A program made the position numbers and the translations under genes. Shown piece after piece: positions 22,382 to 33,271 of a stretch of DNA of 64,000 bases. Under the pieces are notes generated by a model. That model saw only the letters and a list, made by a program, of their open reading frames with translations, made no database searches and had not been told where the DNA came from. Each line of letters starts with the position of its first letter. Within the stretch, counting starts at the first letter, position 1. This stretch comes from Hevea brasiliensis (lineage: Eukaryota > Streptophyta > Magnoliopsida > Malpighiales > Euphorbiaceae): the NCBI RefSeq assembly GCF_030052815.1, contig NC_079502.1:37564050-37628049 (forward strand), in the 5' to 3' direction.

Positions 22382-25331
22382 TCGTGCACAGTACCATCAC
22401 AATAATGAATCTTCCGCAAGGGCCATAACGATAAAATAAACTTAGATCTAACCTCAAATCAGAGGAAAATCTAAGCCTGTGCACGTACCATGGTAATCAA
22501 AACACAACTAACTCCATTGTCTTCTCAACAAATGAGAGAGACGGGTAATAACCTAGTCAAGCATCTATAGTGAGATCTAAAACAATATCACAAACATTTT
22601 AGTGAGCATAAATCACAATATAATTCGATTCAAAGTCAATTTCAATATCCAATAATTTTTATGCTCATCACAATTCAAATCATAAATTTATATTTTTCCA
22701 TGAAAATTACCATCACAATTCAAAACATGTTCTATCACAATTTTCCAAAACATAATTTATTCAATCCATAACAATGCTTAATACTTGTGGAAATACCATT
22801 TCACAAAGCTAAATTCATACATACTATAACAATTTCAATAATCATTGAATTAAATCCAATGCTTGTTAAACATAATACATAAGAAAAATATGTCATTTAA
22901 TCATATGAAATATTCAAACAAAATCAGTTAAAAACTAGTTGTGCACAAACCTCTGATGACTGTCTCTCGGTCTAGACTCAGTGTTTCCTTCCCTTTTCCT
23001 GAGTCTTTGGTAACTGAGAAACACAATTTGAAGTGTTTCAGTACTAAATTAAATTGTCTCTAACGATAATGTTCGATAAACAATTCATTGAATACCTTTA
23101 TTTGCTTAATCACCTAATATACCGACCCTCAATGCGTTTTAGGTAAATTAGGTTTTAGTGTCATTAATATGTCACATTCGATAGGGTTTTAGGGTTGGTA
23201 CGTGTTACCAAACTCAATTCTATGTATATTGCGTTTTCTTGCATTTCATTGCAAATTGCTGGATTTCGGGATACTATTTTGACCTAGCCGGACGACTTAG
23301 TTCCCTCGATTTTCGGGTTTCAGTCAAAACTACAAACTTGTAGATCTATGTCTTATTGCACGCGGGGCAAAATTTCAGGTCAATCCGAGTTAAGTAGACC
23401 AAGTTATGGTCATTATACTCTTGCTGGTCAAATGGCATCAAATTAAGTCAATTTTAGGTCAATTTGGTCAACTTTTGTTCGGCCAGTTTTTGGACCCGAA
23501 CTTGTGCAAGCTTTTTCACTTGCTTCTGGTCATTTCTGGGTTTTTGTGTCTTCATAAGACTTGTAGGTATGGGTCTTAACTATTCATGGTTAAAATATCA
23601 GGTCAATTGGACCTGTTTTGAGTGAGTTATGGCCTAAACACTCACTACTGCCCAATTGGTCATTTTTCAGGTCCTAATTATACCTAATCCGAATTGGTCA
23701 TTTTCTTAGGTCACCTTGCAAGCAGAATTTTGGTATGCTTTCTCAATGAAAGTTGGCACATTTTGTGCCTAGTTCCACCTCCAATTGGTCTCATACGAAT
23801 TGAGGTTACACATTTAAACTTATTGGCTAAAATGTACACTGCCCTTAGTTACCTTGCTTAAACACACATCAATCACACACTTACCTTGCAATATGTTTAC
23901 TTCCCTACCAAATCTGTTTTGGTACATTACCAAAAACATATTCCACTTTACATTAACATCACTTTGGGCAGATTACAATTATCCTCAATACACCAAATAT
24001 AACTCTAATTCCCAAAGTCCAAACACAATTACACATACACATAACATTACTAGTTTTTACATACTCTTTACACTACAAGTTCATATACATATCCATCAAT
24101 CCTTCTATGTCAATATTCTGCCAACACTTCCATGAATACATACATTTATTCAAGTGTCCCCAAGCTGCCGAAAATCTTCTTCAACACCAAATTGTCCTAC
24201 AATTCATCAATTCCCATCCAAGTGCCAAAAATCACTATATAAATATGAAGTAATTCACTAGGTTATTAAATCATCACAACCAACATAATTCTCATCAATT
24301 ATATGTAAAAATACTTCATCAATACATGATTACATGGCTGCCCAAAAATGGATATCTCAATACTCTTCAAACTTAAAAATTTCCCTCACAAAACCAACAC
24401 CCATAACATGTATACAAAGTTTATCAAAGAAATCTTCAAAAATGCTAACTTACCTTATGGTTGGAGCTTGTTAAACCTTGCTTAAACTTCTCAAATTTGG
24501 TATCAAACTCTTCCTTGTGATGAGTAGACAAACTTTAATGAAGGGACTTGTTGGATTTATGGCATGAAAGTGAAGATTGGGGTTCATGCATGGAACTTTG
24601 AAGCTTTGGCCATGGAGTTCTTCTTGGAGGCTCACGGCTGAATTTTTGAGGTTGAAGAAGGAAATGAATCTGCTGTCCAAATGCAGATTAAGTGGTCCAC
24701 TTTAGGTGTGAGTGGAGCACTAAGTGGAAAGATAATGTTAATTTATTCAAAAGTTTCAATTTCCCACATTTAACTCCCCATTTTTGCTATTTACATTAGG
24801 TACCCCTAAATTAATTTTTCATTATATTTTCCAAGTGTAATATTATTTATTTTTGATGGACATTTAGGTCAAAAGACAATTCGGGATGTCAAATGACCAT
24901 AATGCCCCTATTCGGGTTGCATTCCCGATTTTTCAGTAACACCGGGTTTTGTCTGTTTTTCGATTTCTCACTTTTCTTTGTACTAATTATTTAATTTTTC
25001 TTTGATATTTCTAATAACATTTATACTTCAATAAGGTTCTATTTAAGTCCTAAAAATATTTTTTAGGGTTCCCCGCAGTCCAGGGCTAGTCAACGGTCCA
25101 CGCCGTGACTTCCCGGTGCGGTCACCCATCGCTAGGTTTCCCGGCTCGCTTAACTTGATCACATTTCTTTGTTATTATTTTTCCTTTGTTTTTCTTGTAT
25201 TTTCTTTTCTTGTATTTCATTATTTTATGTCTCCTCACTCATATTGAAGTGTAGTTCTAGGCATCCTAGCTATCCGGACAACGCTGGTCATCGGAACAAC
25301 AGAACGCACTACCGAACTTAGGGGTGTTACA

Positions 25332-25770
25332 CTGCAGGTTCTACCAGACTGTGGGGAATGGTTTTCCACCAATCATAAGCATCCCCCTGTAGCAAGGATA
25401 CAGAGTATTCAAAGCTGAGCTCCTCCGTGTAACGCAGTTTCTTGAATACCCTATCCATCCTTTCTAACCACTGTTCAGCCTCTAGAGGATCTACTGTCCC
25501 CTTGAACTCTGTAGCCCCATATTTCATCAATTTGTCATACTGCCTAGCAGGAGACTGTGGTTGTATCACTAGTGTTTGTATTGGGACTTGAGTAGGCACA
25601 TTACCAGCCATTTGTTGGAACATTGTAACCATCTACTGAGCGAACTGAGCAGGAAATTGCGGTACTGCTAGGGCTGGTGCTGCTGAACCACTGACATTAT
25701 GTAGGCCTGGGGCATCCCCTTGCACCTCAGCCTCAATAGATTGATCGACTGAACGATCACCCTCTTCCAT
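25332..25770 (-). pseudogene. A1 gag N-terminus
   Basis: The start is the ATG at 25770-25768 ('MEEGDRSVDQSIEAEVQG'), matching 'MEESDRSVDQPIEDEV' in A0, about 170 bp past the primer site. A TAG just before 'MVTMFQQMAGN' (near 25635; CAG to TAG) interrupts it. The capsid part has 'YDKLMKYGATEFKGTVDPLE', 'AEQWLERMDRVFKKLRYTEE' and 'LLQGDAYDWWKTIPHS', the conserved core of plant gypsy gag. It stops at 25332, where a solo LTR interrupts the gene. Confidence 0.9.
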
Positions 25771-25940
25771 AGTCAATGCGAGGATCTTAGACCTCTTGAA
25801 CAAATAACACAAGGAGATTTCCTCCTGTTAGTGCATATTTATATTGTAATGTACTGTATGTATCAAACAATGATATTGAGCAGTTGTACTATGAAGAAAG
25901 AATATTCAAGTAACAGGTGAAAACAGAATTTAAAAACTTT

Positions 25941-25952
25941 GCTCTGATACCA
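25941..25952 (-). other. Primer binding site of A1
   Basis: The sense strand reads TGGTATCAGAGC (initiator-Met tRNA type), 8 bp inside the inner end of the 5' LTR at 25961. Confidence 0.92.
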
Positions 25953-25960
25953 CTAAAACA

Positions 25961-26098
25961 TGTCACACCCTAACCCTCTGTAAGGCATAACATGATCCCG
26001 TAGTATACCTAATGAATTACCAACTCCGTCTACTGATAACCCATTAAATACACTACAAGGGATTTTAAAAACTTTTCTTACTTCTTTTACAGTGGTGG
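25961..26098 (-). repeat. A1 5' LTR, inner 138 bp
   Basis: It starts TGTCACACCCTAACCC beside the primer site and matches 759-896. It is broken at GGTGG (26094-26098) by B2 and continues at 37137. Confidence 0.93.
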
Positions 26099-29000
26099 TG
26101 TAACACCCTCCCGGTAACCACTCCGTACATCCTACTGTTCCGGTGACCAGTGTCGGTCCGGACAGCTAGAATGTCCGGAAAAATATTTAAATTAAAGTCA
26201 GGAACCATAATTAACTCAAATATTAATAAGAAAAATTTAGTAAAAATTTTAGAAATAAAATACAACCAAGTTAAACGAGCCGGTGCCCTAGCGATGGGTA
26301 ACCAGAGGGAAGTTGCGGTTCTCGCAACGAGGAGCCCTAGACCCGGGGGAAAAATTATAAAATAATTTTTGGGACTCCAAAGAAGGGTCATTGAGGTTCC
26401 TATGGCATTAGAATGCCAAGAAAATACCTAGAAAAAATTTTCAATCGGTACAGACAATTTTGACCCGTTAAGCCAAACGGAGGGCATTTTGGTTATTTCA
26501 CTTTCCGAGGTGATTTTCGGCTGACTTGTCCAATTGATTAAATAATTAATATGACATAAAATATGAATAAACATTACTAGAAATTAAATTGAACTTGAGT
26601 AGTGATGAAAAGAAAAGAAAAATCAAAGAAAAGCTTATTTATGACATCATGGTGATGTCATTAAGAAATTATGACCAATCACAATTAAGCCATCCTTTGG
26701 CTAACTATTAAAAGAGATAATTGAGACTAAGAAATAAAAGAAAAACCAGCAGCCACCCCCTTTCCCATTCCAGCCGAAATCCCTATCCTTTCTCCCTCCA
26801 TTAATCTTCAATCAAAAGCTTGATTTTTCCCTTGTTTACACCACAAAACCCTAACTTCTCTTCATTAAAGCTTTACCCCACATCTTAAACAAGCTCTTGG
26901 CAGCCAACAAGAGGAAAGAAATTGAAGTTTGGGGCTTGGAAAAATTCTGCCACTTGAGGTTAGTGCACCTATATCCATTAAACTCTTTATTTTCATGGTT
27001 TGGGACTTGAAACTAGTAAGAATTGTGATTTAAATTAACAAAAACTTATGTGTATAACATCTTGAATTTCAGCTGCCCTAGTTATGGAATAGGGGGAAGT
27101 GTTTTGATGAGCCTAGAGTGAAATAGAAACCATGTTGAAGTGATAAACATATGAGCAATGCATTGGTAGCTACTAAGATACATGGCATAAACCATGAATT
27201 TGAATTAGGGTTTGGAAAGGTGAAAATGTGACTTGGCTTAGGAAATTATTAGAGAGCATTTTAATGGTCAATTAGTGACCATTTTAGGTAATTTGACCAA
27301 CAAAGGGACTAAAAAATAGGATTCCAAAGTGAGGTTGCAGGCTGCCCTAGGATAGCAGCAGAGGGACTGAAAATTCAGTCCACTTGCACTGCCATAACTT
27401 GGGCTGTGTTGATCCAATTGGTGTTTGGCCAATTGGACATGAAACTAGGCTTATAATGGCACATTTTTGCTGAAGAAACCATGCCCAAAAGACCAAGGCA
27501 AGAGGACCAAAACTTGGCCCCAATCCGGATACCCTGAACTGATTCTGCAGAATTGACCAAATGAACAGTAACTGTTCATTTGGCCATAACTCACTGTAGA
27601 TTTGGTCAATTGACCTGAAATTTTTACAGCAACAAGTTAAGACATAGAAAAAAAACTTTTATGAAGGAACCTACCCCAAATTATGGCCAGAACCCATCCA
27701 ACCAAGTGACTCTAGTTACTTGTTATGTTACTGTAGATATGGTCAATTCTGTAGATTGGTAATCCGGCCAGCTGTGGTTTTTGGACCATATCTAGAGCTA
27801 CAAAACTCCAAATGGAGTGATTCGAAAAACGAAATTCAACTAGACAAAATAAGGAACAACTTTCATGTTTTATATTTCTTCAAATTTCCACAGTAACAGG
27901 GTCCAATGGAACAGTGAAATTGACTCACCAAAACTGAAAATTCTGCTTGTGTTGGTTTAAACTTTGAAATGGTATAAATGCTTAATGCCAACAAGTTTGG
28001 AATGCCAAATGTGGTATGTAGGGAGTGCTAAAGTCAATGTACATATTTTTATTCTAAAATTCAACATTTTTGTTGACCAATAAGGTGAATAGTGACACCA
28101 AAACTTGAAATTCACAAATTAAAGAATTTAAAAGTTTCAAATGCCCTAGTATACCTAACAAGATTGGTTTGGATAGTTTGGCATGCCAATAGGGTTCAGT
28201 TAGCGATCGCACATGGCAATATGCCATTCAGTGATTTCATGGCTTTTAGCCATTCGACTTTGTATTGAGACTTGGCCTTGTGCACGATATTATTCTGACA
28301 TTGTTAGGCATTACATTTACCTGCCGGAGATGCATATGTGACCGATGGTGTGACGGCCCAGGTACTAGGTACCCGTGCGGTTACCGTTATCCAGTCCAGT
28401 CATCTAGTATAGGTTACTTGGGCAACTACATGAATGAAAGTGGACAAAGTAACAAAATGAATGGATATACAAATACAAAACAAACAAAACATCCACATGC
28501 AATACATATTTACTTCATGTTATTTCTTCTATTATATTATTGCACCACTAAGCATTATTGCTTAGAGCGTTGCTTTTGCCACACGTAGGTACTGGAGATC
28601 CCGATCGTGAGCCCGTGAGACCACGTGCAGGTGAGTCCATCCGCGCTTCGCTGTCCGTGTCACCTCAACTTCTGCTGTGCATTGGTAGGACAATAGGTGT
28701 CATTTTGACATTTTGTAACTTAACTTTGTTTTTCTCCTATGTAATTAAACTTGTGTAATGTATATTGATGTTTATGTAAATTATGAAAATTGTACTTGTG
28801 AATGGAAATGTAAATGTTTACTTGTGATTTGTATGTGATCATCACATGTGATGGATGATTGAAAACTGGAATTGAAATGTTGTTGAGATCTTAATATTGA
28901 GAATTTGTTGATAAATTGAAGTTGGGATTGTTTGGAAATTATTTGGAAGTGCTTTTAAACAGGTTCCGAAGAACTGTTTTCTCCATTTTTAGCCGGTACT

Positions 29001-29191
29001 CCGTCGGATTTTCTTTAAAATTTTCGGAACCCCAAATAAATAATAATTTCGATAAATGGCTTAAATAAATCATATTTCATAAATTAGCTTCAAAAACATG
29101 ACACAAATTAAGTAAAGTATATTAGAGTGTGCCAGTACACCGTGTGGCATTACTTACTCGGGTATACTGTACACGGGTAAGGGGTGTCACA
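26099..29191 (+). repeat. 5' LTR of B2 (3093 bp)
   Basis: It runs from TGTAACACCCTCCCGG to GGGGTGTCACA. A TATA-like TATTAAAAG (26706-26714) lies about 30 bp before ACCAGCAGCCAC (26745-26756), a candidate transcription start region; this is inference. Hairpin 1 is at 28548-28565 and palindrome CATCACATGTGATG at 28840-28853. Segments 28198-28380 and 28560-28665 differ from the 3' LTR in a clustered, non-transition way. Confidence 0.94.
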
Positions 29192-29196
29192 TTTAG

Positions 29197-29208
29197 TGGT
29201 ATCAGAGT
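29197..29208 (+). other. Primer binding site of B2
   Basis: TGGTATCAGAGT, 5 bp past the 5' LTR. It equals the initiator-Met site except for its last base (C to T). Confidence 0.9.
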
Positions 29209-29318
29209 ACGGTTTAGGCGTTTCTGGGCCTAGATTGAGTCCATACCATGCATTGGATTTGTAAGAGTCGAGGTGACACTAACGCAGATCTGTTTATCTT
29301 TCTTATTTTGAATAGGAT

Positions 29319-29640
29319 ATGGATCCTTCATCTCAGAGAGCCGTTGAGGAGGAAGTGGAGAGTCATGCTCCACTGCAGCGGTGAGGCTGGGGCATGAGAG
29401 AATCTGCTCCACCACTCAAGCGAGCACTCGCCACCTCCACAGGCCATGTTTCAACAAATGGCCGACTTCTTTAGACAAATGGCCGAGGTAATGCCAGCAC
29501 CACCACCACCACCACCAGCTCCACAGCAGAAATCACACCTGGAAAGACTAAGAAAGTTTGGAGCTGTGGACTTCTATGGCAAGAGAGAAGATGACTCTGT
29601 TGCAGCCGAGAATTGGTTGAATGCACAGGCAGAGTCCTAA
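29319..29640 (+). pseudogene. B2 gag N-terminus (frame-broken)
   Basis: ATG at 29319 opens 'MDPSSQRAVEEEVESHAP', the same start as B1. At 29375-29440 the frame is lost in a patch where B1's CAG/CTG triplets read as CG. A second open stretch from 29446 has 'MFQQMADFFRQMAEVMPAPP', the polyproline run, 'KSHLERLRKFGAVDFYGKRE' and '[11 protein letters not shown]', ending at a shift near 29625. Capsid homology then continues in the next frame from 29621. Confidence 0.85.
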
Positions 29641-31417
29641 AACAACTCCACTTTGCACTCCAGAGCAAAACACGAAGTCGCCATATCTTTCTTTGCAAGA
29701 CGATGCATATGAGTGGTGGGACACTGTGGTTCAAGTGCAGCCGGAAGTCAGAACTTGGGACTTCTTCCTCTCTGAATTCAAGAAGAAATATGTGGGTACC
29801 GTATACCTAGAAGAGAGAAGAAGAGAGTTTATTAACCTGAGACAGAGACAGCTGTCAGTGGCCGAATATGAGAAGGAATTTGTTCGATTAAGCCGCCACG
29901 GAAGGGAGATAGTCCCTAATGAAGCTGAAAGGTGCAAGAGATTTGAAGAGGGACTGAATGACAATATCAAGATACAGCTCACTGCCTTGGGAATCACAGA
30001 ATTTACCAAGTTAGTGGAAGCTGCAATAAAGGTGGAAAAAGTGAGAATCAGTGAGCAGACCAGAAGGGATAGACAGCAGAAGAGGAGACCGGGTCAGTCC
30101 AGCTCATCTCCTACATTTGGGAAGAAGTTCAAGGGTCCTCCTGCACAGAGTTCGGGTCAACCACGGTGGTCGTGGTCACCTCAGGGGCCCAGGCCACAGT
30201 TCACCCCTAGGAGAGGTCAGTCCACACCATTAGTGGGCAGCTCTCCAGGGATGGGGTTCAGGGGACCAGCCCCAACATCTTCTGCATGTCCGCATTGCCT
30301 GCAATGGCACAAGGGGGAATGTTGGAGAGTAACTGGTGCCTGCTTGAGGTGTGGGTCAACAGAGCACCAGTTGAAGAACTGTCCACGCAGAACTACTACA
30401 GCTGCTCCAACACAAGAAGACAGACCTGCTCCTGCACCACAGAGAGGTAGAAAACGTGGCAAATCTGACGCAGTGGGACCATCACAGAGGCCTGCATATG
30501 AGCCAGCAGAGAGGCCAGATAACAGACCACCTGCCAGAAATTATGCCTTGAGAGCACAGGAGGAGCAAGATGCCCCGGACGTCATCAGGGGTACGTTCTC
30601 CCTCTACACTACACCTGTGCATGCATTGGTGGATCCAGGATCCACTCATTCCTACATTTGCATCAACCTACCCATAGAAAGGGGGATACTAGTAGAGGAG
30701 AGTGACCAAGATATTCTGGTCACTAATCCATTGGGCCACAGTGTAGTGGTGAGCAAGGTATACAAGGGTTGCCCGTTAAGGATTCAGGGGTATGAATTCT
30801 TGGCAGACCTAATTGAGTTACCCTTCCATGAGTTTGACGTGATATTGGGAATGGACTGGTTGTCACGTCATCAGGCAATAGTTGATTGCAAATTGAAGAG
30901 AATTTCTTTGAAAACTTCTGAGGGCAATGAGATCACTGTTGCGGGTGAAAGGACAGATTTCTTGTCCAATGTCATCTCAGCCACAGTTGCAAGAAGAATG
31001 ATGAGAAAAGGCTGTGAAGCCTACCTAGCACATGTGGTGGATACTAGGCAGGCTAAGCCAAACTTGAGTGACATACCCACAGTGAGAGACTTCCCAGAGG
31101 TATTTCCTGAAGAATTGTCTGGTTTGCCACCAGAAAGGGAAGTTGAATTTGCTATTGAGACACTGCCGGGTACAGCACCATTTTCCATTGCTCCTTATAG
31201 GATGGCACCCACTGAATTGAGGGAGTTGAAAACTCAGTTGCAAGAGTTGCTGGATAAGGGGTTCATACGCCCCAGTGTGTCACCATGGGGAGCTCCAGTG
31301 CTGTTTGTGAAGAAGAAGGATGGGACTTTGAGGCTATGCATTGATTACCGGCATTTGAATAAAGTGACAGTGAAGAACAAATATCCGTTGCCTAGAATAG
31401 ATGATCTGTTTGATTAG
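29621..31417 (+). pseudogene. B2 gag-protease-RT: 598 open codons
   Basis: This is the longest open frame in the window. Gag capsid: '[20 protein letters not shown]', '[20 protein letters not shown]' and '[20 protein letters not shown]'. A basic Pro/Gly/Ser-rich stretch precedes the knuckles '[12 protein letters not shown]' and '[14 protein letters not shown]'. The protease has '[18 protein letters not shown]' (DPG active site) and '[14 protein letters not shown]'. RT starts with '[20 protein letters not shown]' and stops at '[10 protein letters not shown]' with TAG at 31415-31417 (CAG to TAG). There is no stop between gag and pol, so family B makes one polyprotein. The first dozen or so codons lie in a frame-disturbed patch and may not be authentic. 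Confidence 0.92.
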
Positions 31418-31711
31418 TTGAAGGGAGCAGGAGTGTTTTCCAAGATTGATCTCAGATCAGGATATCATCAGTTGAGGGTGAAGGATGCAGATGTGCCAAA
31501 GACTGCATTCAGGACCCGATATGGGCATTATGAGTTTCTAGTGATGCCCTTTGGCTTAACAAATGCACCAGCGGCATTCATGGACCTTATGAATCGTATC
31601 TTCCATCCACACTTAGATCGGTTCGTAGTGGTCTTTATTGATGATATTTTGGTGTATTCCAAGACCAGGGAAGAACATGATGAGCATTTGAGGATTGTTT
31701 GCAAACCCTGA
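31418..31711 (+). pseudogene. B2 RT catalytic block
   Basis: It is in frame with the piece above after the TAG. It contains '[17 protein letters not shown]', '[20 protein letters not shown]' and the catalytic loop '[20 protein letters not shown]' (FIDD in place of YVDD, normal for this group). A small deletion near 31700 shifts the frame; B1 reads '[20 protein letters not shown]' here. Confidence 0.92.
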
Positions 31712-32650
31712 GAGAAAAGAAGCTGTATGCTAAGTTGTCCAAGTGTGACTTTTGGCTGAATGAGATTGCATTCCTTGGACACATAGTGTCAGCTGATGGG
31801 ATTAGGGTGGATCCCAAGAAAATAGAAGCAGTGATGGAATGGAAGCCTCCCAGAAATACAACTGAGGTCAGAAGCTTCTTGGGGCTAGCTGGGTACTACA
31901 GAAGATTTGTGAAGGGATTTTCCCTAATAGCTGCTCCAATGACCAAGTTGTTACACAAGAATGTCAGATTTGACTGGAATGACAAGTGTCAGACCAGTTT
32001 TGAGAAGTTGAAGGCTATGTTGACAGAGGCACCCGTATTAACACAGCCAGTGTCAGGAAGGGACTTCGTGGTTTACAGTGATGCCTCTCATAATGGGTTA
32101 GGGTGTGTATTGATGCAAGAGAGGAAGGTGGTCACCTATGCTTCCAGGCAGTTAAGGCCACATGAACAGAACTACCCTACCCATGATCTAGAGCTTGCAG
32201 CAATTATCTTCGCACTGAAGATATGGAGGCATTACTTGTATGGTGAAAAGTGCTACATTTATACAGACCACAAGAGTCTAAAATATTTGCCAACTCAGAG
32301 GGAGCTCAACCTTAGACAGAGGCGATGGATTGAGTTCCTGAAGGACTATGATTGTGTGATTGACTATCATCCTGGGAAGGCAAATGTAGTTGTTGATGCT
32401 TTGAACAGAAAATCCATGACAGCCTTGAGATCATTGAATGCCCGTCTATCTTTGATTCAAGATGGAGCTATTTTGGCTGAGTTGCAAGTGAGGCCAAACC
32501 TGCTACAGCAGATTTTAGATGGGCAAAAGGCAGATGAAAAGTTAATGGCCATTATGAGCAAAATCCCAGAAGGAAAAGCAACTGACTATGAGGTAAAAGC
32601 AGATGGGTGTCTGTATTACAAAGGAAGACTGTGTGTACCAGAAGAATGGG
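31699..32650 (+). pseudogene. B2 RT thumb, RNase H and integrase start
   Basis: Order: '[20 protein letters not shown]', '[20 protein letters not shown]', '[20 protein letters not shown]', then '[17 protein letters not shown]', which retains the Trp codon lost in both A1 and B1. RNase H follows with '[18 protein letters not shown]', '[18 protein letters not shown]' and '[16 protein letters not shown]'; '[13 protein letters not shown]' replaces the usual ADALSRK. An extra A near 32645 shifts the frame before the integrase zinc-binding region. Confidence 0.9.
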
Positions 32651-33196
32651 GAAGTGAAGACCAGTATTCTAAAAGAGGCACACACCAGTGTATATGCTAT
32701 GCACCCAGGAAGTACAAAGATGTATCATGACCTGAAGCTTCAGTATTGGTGGCCTGGTATGAAGAGGGATATAGCTGACTATGTGACTAAATGCTTGATA
32801 TGTCAGCAAGTTAAGGCAGAACATCAAGTCCCATCAGGTTTGCTACAGCCTATACGCATACCTGAATGGAAATGGGATCGGGTCACCATGGATTTTGTAA
32901 GTGGTCTACCTCTCACCCAGAAGAAACACGATGCAGCATGGGTGATAGTTGATAGATTGACAAAGTCAGCACACTTTCTGCCAGTTAGGACTGACTAATC
33001 ACTAGAGAGGTTAGCAGAATTGTATATCAATGAGATAGTTAGACTGCATGGAATTCCACTTTCCATCATATCTGATCGAGACCCAAGGTTTACATCGAGA
33101 TTTTGGAAGAAGTTGCATGAATCCTTGGGTACACAACTCCATTTCAGCACAGCTTTCCATCCTCAGACGGATGGGCAATCTGAAAGAGTAATCCAG
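32651..33196 (+). pseudogene. B2 integrase, upstream exon
   Basis: Zinc-binding H-H-C-C: '[20 protein letters not shown]' and '[16 protein letters not shown]'. The core has D in '[16 protein letters not shown]', then TAA at 32996-32998 where B1 reads 'RTDYSLEKL', then D in '[18 protein letters not shown]' and E in '[13 protein letters not shown]'. It ends at CAG|GTAAAT, the donor of the intron-like insert. Confidence 0.9.
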
Positions 33197-33271
33197 GTAA
33201 ATAATTGAAACCAATGAAATTGATACAAATATTGAATTGAAATGATAACAATAACATGAAATATATGTCAG
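33197..33271 (+). other. Intron-like 75 bp insert in B2 integrase
   Basis: GTAAATAATTGAAACC... to ...ATATATGTCAG, between ATCCAG and GTCCTTGAGG. GT-AG ends, 16 of 75 bases G or C, and an in-frame TGA as the fourth codon. It is nearly identical in sequence and equal in length to B1 12808-12882. CAGGT occurs at both junctions. Removal restores VIQ|VLEDM. Splicing is inferred from sequence only. Confidence 0.78.

Larger units (their letters stand above)
21267..25331 (-). mobile_element. Family A solo LTR (4065 bp)
   Basis: It runs from TGTCACACCCTACCCCTC to GGGGTGTTACA with target duplication CTGCA at 21262-21266 and 25332-25336. Removing it joins two halves of A1 gag in frame ('...HSLVEPAV' and 'LTWNDFLREF...'). 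There is no internal region. It is diverged from the A1 LTRs and about 400 bp longer, partly from tandem repeats at 22181-22381. The sense-strand tandem hairpin is at 21889-21926 (CTGAGT-TCACC-ACTCAG in sense). Confidence 0.94.
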
